Shown here in pieces: positions 55,401-64,000 of a stretch of 64,000 bases of DNA. The position numbers were made by a program, and so were the translations under genes. The stretch's first letter is position 1, and every line of letters begins with the position of its first letter. The notes beneath the pieces are model-generated. The model ran no database searches and was not told the origin of the DNA. It saw nothing but the letters and a program-made list of their open reading frames with translations. Source of the DNA: Symsagittifera roscoffensis (lineage: Eukaryota; Xenacoelomorpha; Acoela; Convolutidae); NCBI RefSeq assembly GCF_963678635.1, contig NC_087063.1, positions 9,892,386 to 9,956,385 of the forward strand. The letters run 5' to 3'.

Positions 55401-58233
55401 ACTTTTCCATATACTAGTTAAAATGCTTCCGCTCTATAAATTGAGACATGCTTGTTGGTAAAGATTTTTTTTTCAAATTGACTGGTACTGCTAATGTGTA
55501 ATAATTGGCTTGCATCACTTAGCAATTAAATAGACTCATAATTGGCGGGTGTCACTTGAGAATTTTTATAGACTCAAAGTTTTACTCATTCAGTTTTTTT
55601 CAGTAGCGTTATCGGTCATATTTTTGTTTTTGTATGAGCAGTGCAACTTCGCTTCTGTGTATAAAAACTGCGATGAACTGTTTCTTCAAACTCGAAAAAA
55701 TTTTCATAAATCGGGTTTTAACAAGTATGATTACTTTGAAAAAAACCTAACGCAGTTTTTCATTAAGTGCCAACACTTTGATCATCAAAAATATAGTTTT
55801 GTTGAAAAAAACGCTATTTTTGCAATTTCTATAAATCAAAGGTTTTGTGAAAATTTTTCCTATAAGTTATCAACTTGACATCAAGCTACAGATTTTTAAA
55901 CCTACAAAAAAGTTTATTGCTGAAATATTGTTTAAAAAAGTTTTTTGTAGTTTATCTATTGTTTTCACTTCTAATCAGCAAAAAAAAATGGAGATGAAAA
56001 GAAAATACAATGGAAAGAAAATTTCATTACGATAAAAAAAATCAGAACTGATCTGGTGGTATAACATATTTAAGCCACTCTAGTCATGATTTAAGAACTA
56101 CTCAAGAACTTTTTTTGGTATCGAGAAGAATCGGTTGGAAAGTTTAACTTGCTAGCTTAATTTCGAACATTTTGAGCAAGTAAAACGAGTTATTAGGTGT
56201 TATGATAAGAAACTTCTTTCAGAACTTCTTGATAATAATTTTTAAAAACCCAATAGATTTTTCTGCAAAATACTTGAAAAATTTGAGATTTTTTTTTCGT
56301 TTTTCTAAATTTTTTGTTTTTCAATCCATTTTATGATAATAACTCTAATTGAGTGTGCCTAATGGATTGATGGCCCAAAGACTCATTTTGTTTTGCTTTG
56401 TATTTTTTGAAAATTATGATTTTTTTATTAATGTGATTTTGCACAGCGAAGGTTATCCGTGTTTTCACATGGTAGAATAAAATCAAATATGTCAAAAAAA
56501 ACAGGCCACAATTTTCAAACTCAGAAGCCGGGAGTGGTCTATTCAGTTTTTTTTCTTGTATTTTTGTGTGAAGTGCTGTCCTACAACCAATATGGCAAAT
56601 CTAAGATGCAAATTATTGTCAAAATTTTCATTCCACATCAAAACATGGCCAAATGTGTTTTAGATGTGTACGACGTAGTAATTTAAGTTGCATATAAAAA
56701 ACACCCGCTTTCAGCGTTTAAAACAAAAAACTTTTTCCAAACTTTCCAGGAAGCTGAAAGCAGTTTTTCTTACAATATCTGGATTTTGGATTGTGCACAG
56801 CCCTGACATGGTTGCACGAGGTTTTTAGTCTCCAGAGCTGAGGAGTATCCCTGAGGAAAAAACCAAATAGAGCGTTGAAACTCTACTTTTCCTGTGTTGA
56901 AACTCTATATCTTATCAGTTCAGAGGCTGGCATGCCATTGAGTTTGAGGGAGGGGGTTTTGTTAGTCCTATAAATTTAAAACGCCATAGGTCGCTTCTCT
57001 GAGAATCGATTTTAATAGCTAAAAAAACTAATCGCTTAATTACATTGTATGCAAAAATTGGGGGACGATCTTCTACCAGACCGACATTTTACAAGAAAAG
57101 TTAAAACATGGACTTTTGACCAGACTCGGGATAAACAAAATTGATTGACAGATGCAATGACCCCGTTTAATGGTTTTCAGCGAATTTTTGTTTGTCCTAA
57201 CCGCTTCCTTTTGGAGTCTTCCGCTAGTTTTAATTTAAACTTAACTGAATTATTGCATTGAATTATTGCTTAACTGACAAACATTGTACTGAATTATTGC
57301 TGGTAAAAGGTCGGTCTGGTCAAAGAGCTAGACCCGCAAAGACTGCTAGTCACACAGTTTCACATTGCGAAAAAATGCTAGTCACACAATTTCCTACGGG
57401 GAAAAAAAGCTAGTCATAAAGTTATCAGTCAGTTTTCTGGACGTGTGAAATGGTAGTTTCACAAGTTTAATTTTGTATGACTACGCGGGCAGTAATTGAT
57501 GCTCATTTGGCCAATTTAGACATTTCAATAAACATTTGGGTTGTAATTTGTTGTTTGAATCTCGGTTTTCATTCAATTTGCCTGCTGACTATGACACAAC
57601 GTCCCAATTTTTTTTGCCACATGACCTTAATCAACATCATCAAAAGCTTAGTCAAGATCAAAAAATAGTGAATAATTACGAAACAAAAAGCAAAGTTAAA
57701 CTCTAATTTATTGGGCAATAAAACTTTAATTTCCTTAGTCGCACTGAACAGTTGCCGCCTTTCAGTTTCAGATGAAAGAAATTACAAATTAGGAATTCCA
57801 GAGCGGAAATTTTGCTTCCTTGCGCGGTCAGTCACTAGACTTTAGATAATAAATAAAAAGGATTTGATTTTTTTTTCATCAAACGTGAAGTACCAATTTA
57901 CGTACGAGTTATCCGTCCAAAACCAAAAATAAATTACAAATATATACTTTTATTTTTATTTTTAAACATCTTTCTGATTTGATAGTTTTCGGTAAAAGTT
58001 AGACTTTTTATGGTTAAATGTGGGAGCCAGTGACTTAAATTAACTCTTGTCTTCAAATAACACTCTGCTCATTACGTTTCCAACCTCAAGAATGTTACAA
58101 TTTTCGGGCCAAATAAAAGATCTTTGCTAACGAATTGTTTTTAAATTAGATTACCCAACTGCGAATAAACTCACTTGCTTTCTTTTCTTTTTGTTTTCAT
58201 TTGAGATTTGTCTTGGAAAGTAATCCTTAAAAA
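55401..58233. other. AT-rich non-coding stretch with short repeats
   Basis: No supported gene. The 109-codon frame at 55549-55878 is AT-driven (Phe/Lys/Asn-rich) and has no domain I recognise. Around 57343-57425 three imperfect units of about 35 bp share GCTAGTCACACA-like starts. Confidence 0.35.
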
Positions 58234-58291
58234 ATGAGCCTTTCAATTTTTTACATCATGTTAATACAATTAGCACTGTCAACTTCAAATG
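58234..58291 (+). CDS. Candidate first coding exon with signal peptide (low confidence)
   Basis: ATG at 58234 opens MSLSIFYIMLIQLALSTSN, which has the shape of a secretory signal peptide (short N-region, hydrophobic core, small residues before a possible cut). It is followed immediately by G and a perfect GTAAGT 5' splice site at 58292. I could not find a matching downstream exon, so it may be chance. Confidence 0.25.
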
Positions 58292-59264
58292 GTAAGTTTT
58301 TCAGACGTACTCATTCTAAAACTTTGAACGGATAGTGAAAACTGTAAAAATCCGTTTTTATAGCTTTAAAACGCGTATTTTGTATAATAACATGATAAAA
58401 TAAAAACGGAAACTAAGCTAAAGTTTCAGCTGAGATTGAAGCTTAAATTTTAAGCCAATGACAAGTTTTGTGGGGGTTAAGAGCTTTGAATTCGATCGCT
58501 TTCGATAGGCAATGTTTTTAAGATTTTTTCTGCTTTCGAAATTTTTACGAGATAAAATAGCTGGTAGAAAGCTCAGAACTTAAACTGCAAAAAAGGCAAT
58601 ATGCTTGAAATTTTCTAGCTACTAGTAATTTTTTATTCCGCACTAGATATACACAGTGCTAATTTAAATTGTCCTGACGAAAAGCATAAAACTTGAAATT
58701 TAAAACGCATTTTTCTCAAATTGGGTTGACATAGGGGGAACAAAGCAGGCAAAACTTGCATAAAATTTCAGCAGAATTAATATGGCGCATTTGTTTTGCG
58801 AGCAGCCCAACATTTTACCAAGAAAACGTATCATCTTTTGCATTAACAGTCAGTCAAAAATTACACTACAACAAGTGTTAATTTTGTTGTCTTGAAAAAA
58901 TTGCGCAAAAAATTTCAAAATTGTTCTTAAACAAAATAATAGTGTCTTGAAGAGGAAACATGACATTTTTTGACTTTAAAACAAAAATAAACTTGAAAAA
59001 AAAAAAACGTTTTTTTTGAAAAAATTTATTTGTTTCATTCGTATAATTAAAATCAAAGCTCTATCTATACTAAATAAAGACTATTTTCAATCGTATTCCT
59101 TTTCTCTTAGATTTGTAATTTTATGCTGTAAAGTATACCAAATTATGGCACTCTTGTATCGAGATTTGATATCTCTTATTTGTTTCGACTATTGAAAATG
59201 GAATATTTGTTCCAACCATTGAAAATGGAGGAAAGTTTTCTTTGCGGGTGTTGATGGTTTTTTT

Positions 59265-60170
59265 TCGTTTCCTCACAAAATAAGGTACCACAAAAAATCA
59301 TCAGATTAGTTTGAGTGATATATCAATTTGAAGCACTTTCAGTCGTGATTCGGACGACATTTAAAACTTTTCCTAGTATTGAAAAAAAAAACGAGCGAAT
59401 AAAGGGAGTAAGTAATTTCGAGCAAATAACGCGAGCGAGGCAAGCAGGCTTAAACTTAGACTTTGAAGTTTTTAGCGCCATCTTTTGTATCAGAAATTTT
59501 AAAACATTCAAAAAAAATCTGCAAAAAAGTTTCAAAAAAGTTTAAAAAGTTTTATTTTTGATTGTTTGTTTTTCTAAAAAAAATTTCTACAAGCTTTGAT
59601 TCAATTTGTTTTTTTTTTGGTTCAATTATCGAAAATGCCTGAATTCTAGTTTCACGTCAGATCTTTTTATCACACCACGCAGAAAAAATTGCGCTGCTTT
59701 AAAATAAGAAAATTTTGCTCCGATCATTTGAAAAATGAGGAGGAACTTTGTTTTCGATTGTCTTTCGTTTTTTTTTTGTTTTCAAAATGAAATCATGTAC
59801 AACAAATAATTATCGAATGACTCAAATGGTATATCATATTCAATCCATTTCAATTGTGATTCGAAAGAATTTAAAACCTTCTGAAAAAACTGTCCCTCTG
59901 TTGAGAAAAACCATTAAGAAATTTTCCATTTTTACTCTAATTTTGAGCGAGTAAAGTGAGAGAGCAGGCTTATTTTGATTTTCAACCAAAAAATTCACCA
60001 CAAATAATCATCGGAATGGGCCGAGTGATATATCATGTTGAAGTCCTTTGAAACTTGATTCGAACGACAATAAAAAGTTGTCGAAAGGTTGTCCAGGTGT
60101 CAAGGAAAACCGGTTTGAAATTTTGTGAGGGTTTTAGCTGAATTCGAGCGATTAAAGCAAGCGAGCAAAA
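59265..60170 (+). repeat. Dispersed repeat R2, three copies in a row
   Basis: Each has GGTACCAC or CACCACAA, AATCATC or AATTATC, GATATATCA, a CTTTCAGTCGTGATTCG-like string, a GTGTC or TGTTGAGAAAAAC string and a closing GAGCGA(G)TAAAG. Spacing between copies is irregular, so they are clustered insertions or a decayed tandem. Confidence 0.55.
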
Positions 60171-60360
60171 AAAATTATTTTTTTTTCTTGTAATTTTTCG
60201 ACAAAAACCGTCGCTCGATTTGCCTATTTTACAGTGAATTTAGATACAGTCGAGCGTATCTAAATTTTAGGTTTTCTTCAAATCATTTCATCACACCATG
60301 CACAAAACAACAAAATTTATTAAAAAAACATGAAAAAATGTTTTTATAATTTTTTAAGAA

Positions 60361-60483
60361 TATGGTCGGAACATTGAGTGCTACCTGCACAGCAAACAGT
60401 TATCCTTGTTTTTTTTGTATTTTTAAAAAACTATGGTCGGAACATTCTGCGCTACTTGCACTGTAACAAGCTATCCTTGTTTA
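60361..60483 (+). repeat. Dispersed short repeat R3, two tandem copies
   Basis: TATGGTCGGAACATT, GTGCTACCTGCACAGCAAAC and TTATCCTTGTTTTTTTT, repeated about 70 bp later as TATGGTCGGAACATTCTGCG and CTATCCTTGTT. The GTGC...GCAC core can pair with itself. Confidence 0.6.
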
Positions 60484-61399
60484 TACCTAGCGTTGTTGAT
60501 CTTAAGGAAATAACAAAAGATCAAGTTTCTATATTGGTCATAGGGTTCGCACGAACCTATCTCACCGAAAACAGAAAGCGTAACGAGCACGCGTTGTATT
60601 GAAACAGAATCGTTTCCATGAGATAGATTACATACACCTTATTCTACTTGGTGCAACAAAAACAGACTCGAAAAGACCTTGATAAAACTATATTCAATTT
60701 CGAAGAAAAAATGCAATAATTCACTTTTGAGAAAAACAAAATTACACAAAGAAATTCGCTGTTTGTGTCTTTCTAATTGAAAAAGAGACAAACTAACAGG
60801 TTACTCAGAACGAAAAGGTTTTTTTTTAGAATTTTCAAAAATCAGCTAATGTTACAAAAATTTCAGTGTAAATTTTGGTTTAATGAACTTGAAAATCTTT
60901 TGGAATAATATTTAAAATTTATTTCTTATATGTTAACTATTTTCCAACTCATATTATCTAACAAGCGAAAATCAAGATCCAGGATCCGAGACACACTTTA
61001 ACAAGGATACTTTTTGAGACATCCAATTTTGGCTGACCGACCTTAAAATTTTTCTAAAGACGCTTTCGTCGGCAGTGTATACTATTTTTGAGAGGAGCTC
61101 GCACTGAAAAGCGCAGTTTCAAAAATTGTCTATAAACGTCGTTTTTGGCCTTTTTTCCAATTTACTTTCGGTGCAGAAAATTTGATTAAAATAGTGTTTT
61201 TATAGTGAGCTGGGCGAGCTCGGAAAAACAATTTAGTCAACCTACAAAAAAAAAATTGGACGAAAGTTTTAATTTTTGTTAAAAATGTCGCTTTGAGACC
61301 CGGCACTAACTAATTTTTCCTATTGATTTTAATTGAATTGAATTAAACTTAATTAGATGATGTATGAAAATGTGTAAAAACGTTATCAAACTTCATTTA

Positions 61400-63745
61400 C
61401 CTTTCAATAACACATTTCAAGGACTTACAAAAGCTGTTCAGCTTGTTGAGGCATGCACTGGTAGTCTTTTACACAAATTGCGAAAAGATATCTACTAAGA
61501 GTGCAATCACAAAAAAAATTCAAGAGTAAATTACTGTTTTTGATGAAAATTGAGTAAAAACTATTATAGAACAGGTCCAGTTGATATTCTGGAAACTGTT
61601 TTAAATTATCAGGATTGAGTTGATTCGAACTGAAAAAACTGAAAATTTTTAATGAAATACTTCGCCAAGATTGATGCACATTAAGAGTACGAGACAGAAT
61701 TCAAGGTAGAATTGTCAGAAAATTGACGCGCGTTACCCCTCCTTGTAATAAAAGATTGAGGATTAAAAGTGTTAGATGGGTTCTTGCCTATAAGTGTATA
61801 AACCGTTTCATTAAACAGTTGTCAAAAAACAAATCAAACACAGAGTCAGTTTCAGATGTCTCAAGAAAAATTTCGGTTGAAGTAATTTTTTCAATGATTC
61901 GTATGTGCATTAAATGAATTCGATTAAGAAAAGTTTTCGATGTTGCAATATAGGATATAAGTCCGTATGAAAACAAGGGTTTAGCATGTACGTTGAACAA
62001 TGTGATTAAAATAATTTCGGAAACCCATTTCTTGGTCTAAGTAACCTCCCGTTGATTTTTGATTATTTTTCATCTTTTTGTCAATCTGATGGTCAAAGTT
62101 TTGTTTGTTTGCAACTCCACTCCAAAATTTTTTAAAAACAGATTCCTTTAAAAATGCAATTGCCGATTAGAAAGCTATGGTTGTCACAATCCCAATCGAA
62201 CTTCATTATCCTGCTTTCTTATTCGGTAATTAGCTATTTGTTTTCAGTGCACCAATTCAATATTTTATTGAATTTAGCACCAACATTTACAGTAATTGGA
62301 AAAATTGTCAGCATCCACTAATGTTGTGTCATCCGCAAACAAACAACTGCTTCCGTAAATGAATGAAAGTAAATCGTTGATATAATTTTTTTAAAAAGAG
62401 AAATTCAAAAATCCGATACATGAGGAACCTTTTTATGCAATCAATTTTTTCTGAATTTTTCTCAGCTTAATACATATATTGTTGTCGAATTTTTAGATAA
62501 CTTTCCATTAAGTCTAAAATTTTACCCATAAAACCATGCCTTTCCAATTTTTCATTTAAATTACTGCGGTCAATTGTATCAAACGCTTTCTTGAAATCAA
62601 TGAATCAAAACTAGGCGAATTGTTGTTTGTCATTACTCTCCCTTATAAAATGAGTAATGCTAACAATTGCTTGTTTACAAGATCATTTATTTTTGAAACC
62701 GAATTGCTTATCATGAATAACTTTATAGGTGAATCAATATAAACGTTTAAACAAAAAGTTTTCGAAAACCCTCCCAATTGCGGATATTGAAGTTAATTGT
62801 CTATAATTGTCCGGATTGCTCTTCACACCATTTTAGCAATGGGAAATTTATGCAGTGGCCAAGCAGTGCCTGAAGCGCTGATTTAAAAAATTAAGCCAAG
62901 TTATAAGCTCAGACAGGTGCAGCTTACTTGAGCATTTGATTGGAGATCCTATCATGACAAACAGTTTTTTTGTTCAGATCTTTAGTGATGTGGAGTATTT
63001 CATTTTAATCAGTATCGATTAGAACAAAACAATAAATGTTCACTCTAAGTTTTGGTTTGAATGTCTGATGATCTGTACTTACAGTAAGTTTCTCGCGCAC
63101 GGTCAAGAAGAGCTGACTGAATACATTCACGACGGAAGCTCTACCCAGCTCTTATGCAATCTGACTTGCTTATTCTGCAGGTTGTCGATTCTCCTGGTTA
63201 ATCAAGATTTTTTCCTTAAGTTAGTTCTCAGAAATTTTTTGGGACAAAACAAACCGAATTGCTTTTAATGTGAAGACTGGTTAGTTTCAATGTAACAATT
63301 TTTTCAGTTGCAGAATTTTCTGAAAGACTAATGTTTTCTGCAGAGTAGGATAACACATGTTTTTCCCCAAATCACTTTGATAAATTTCATTAACCATAAT
63401 ATTGCCATCATTTCCCTTTAAAAACCTGTAGTAATTTTTCGCGACCTCTGGTTGCAAACAATTTTTTTGATGATTTGCATTGTTGCACTGCTGGTTGGAA
63501 CGGAGTTTGTTTCTAGGTTCATATATTTTCGCAGCGTCATCTTTAATTTGAATATTATACGTAAACAAATTCAAATTAAACGATTTGATTACACATGAGA
63601 TATTCTTTGTGAACACTTTGTTTTGACAACTCCTGCTGGTATCGGTGAGATCGAACTCATGTAATTTTTGTCGAATATCATTGTCCCATGATGTTAGAAG
63701 CCCATCAATGAAAACACTTTTTCCCATAATTTTCTTGTTCCACAA
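61400..63745 (-). mobile_element. Decayed non-LTR retrotransposon L-E
   Basis: On the minus strand in order: an endonuclease-RT linker frame (63745-63287, with SWDNDIRQKLHEFDLTDTSR and later AKNYYRFLKGNDGNIMVNEI), DRISNQML with frameshifts near 62940, a DNYRQLTSISAIGRVFENFL stretch near 62800, motif A as FIDFKKAFDTIDRSNLNEKL near 62600, motif C as FADDTTLV near 62330, and a C-terminal piece YGLISYIATSKTFLNRIHLM near 61960. Frames are broken throughout. It is a different family from L-A to L-D; the FADDT form fits many jockey/CR1/L2-type elements. Confidence 0.75.
63287..63745 (-). pseudogene. L-E endonuclease-RT linker frame
   Basis: A 152-codon open frame lying N-terminal to the RT motifs. 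The sequence MGKSVFIDGLLTSWDNDIRQ and NKVFTKNISCVIKSFNLNLF is not strongly conserved among LINEs, and the assignment rests on position. Confidence 0.5.
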
Positions 63746-63904
63746 TTCATTTAATTTAATTCTGCAATAATAAATATCGTTTTATCAGTACACCAATTTC
63801 ACAATAATGGAAACGCCATTCCCGGTAGATGGTAGCTAGTGGAACGCTTTGATATCAGCTGGTGCAATTTTTTATCATAAAACAAAAATAAATAATACTA
63901 TAAT

Positions 63905-64000
63905 TGCATATAACGAACGTTACTCGATCACTCCACTCACTCGAAATTAGACTTAGAAATAAAATTTTCAGACCAATTTTTCTCGACACTGGGACAACGT
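63905..64000 (-). repeat. Dispersed repeat R2, inverted copy cut by the window edge
   Basis: CGATCACTCCACTCACTCGA and CCAATTTTTCTCGACACTGG, the inverse of the R2 3' part. Confidence 0.5.

Larger units (their letters stand above)
58292..61399. other. AT-rich region with R2 and R3 repeats
   Basis: No supported gene. R2 copies lie at about 59265-59460, 59760-59970 and 59980-60170 (+), and R3 copies at 60361-60412 and 60432-60483. The rest is A/T-run-rich DNA. Confidence 0.45.

Noticed and set aside
55549-55878. 109-codon open frame as a gene
   Set aside because: Phe/Lys/Asn-rich translation of AT-rich DNA beside a decayed repeat, no ATG at the start of the frame and no domain.
63087-63181. Internal exon flanked by TTACAG and CAG/GTTGTC, open as FLAHGQEELTEYIHDGSSTQ
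   Set aside because: It is more GC-rich than its surroundings and exon-like, but its phase does not fit the candidate exon at 58234 and it lies inside the decayed L-E element; support is too thin.
1-64000. CRISPR array, bacterial operon or plasmid features
   Set aside because: None seen; spliced GSK3 and the transposons are those of an animal nuclear genome.

Overview
The window is animal nuclear DNA, AT-rich, intron-rich and dominated by transposable elements. The one gene I can reconstruct end to end is a metazoan glycogen synthase kinase 3 (GSK3). It has nine coding exons on the + strand from 28752 to 50271. They join in frame into 443 codons with the classic MSGRP start, the kinase core and an Ala/Ser-rich tail. 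The GSK3 sequence and the repeats (non-LTR retrotransposons with PHD-finger ORF1, a Penelope-like element, a hAT transposon, tRNA-headed SINE-like repeats) point to an invertebrate animal. I cannot name the species.

Left part (1-28400) is a nest of transposons. A decayed non-LTR element with a (GTT)n tail (called L-A here) occurs twice, at 1-2443 and 7851-11813. Both copies lie inside a segmental duplication (1-2830 against 9327-13795) in which one copy differs by a 1.57 kb indel. A roughly 0.9 kb element with imperfect terminal inverted repeats occurs three times (3864-4775, 6961-7850, and inverted at about 20703-21572). A second non-LTR family with a (GATA)n tail (L-B) lies at 5124-6137 and 23086-24617. 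A decayed RT of another family (L-D) lies at 13611-14475. From 14540 to 20005 there is a visibly GC- and purine-richer block of broken open frames that I do not recognise. It is followed by the inverted-repeat element and a broken Penelope-like element (21573-22953).

At 24618-28400 (minus strand) there is an essentially intact non-LTR retrotransposon (L-C) with a (TAG)n tail. Its PHD-finger ORF1 and its endonuclease-RT ORF2 share one frame and are split by a single UGA stop followed by CUA. It has inserted next to older L-B sequence and lies head to head with GSK3, about 0.4 kb from its start codon.

GSK3 region (28.7-50.6 kb): intron 1 is a GC-AG intron. Intron 2 (11.3 kb) carries a hAT transposon with near-perfect 8-bp target duplications. 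Introns 2, 5 and 6 carry a composite repeat with a tRNA-Leu-like module. Intron 5 has a ~70-bp minisatellite. Intron 6 contains three nearly identical 622-bp tandem units, each with the last 57 nt of GSK3 exon 6, its 5' splice site and a tRNA-like sequence.

Right part (50.6-64.0 kb) is mostly AT-rich non-coding DNA with dispersed repeats, a possible signal-peptide first exon (58234-58291) and a decayed minus-strand non-LTR element (61400-63745). All calls come from reading the sequence; no database search was possible.
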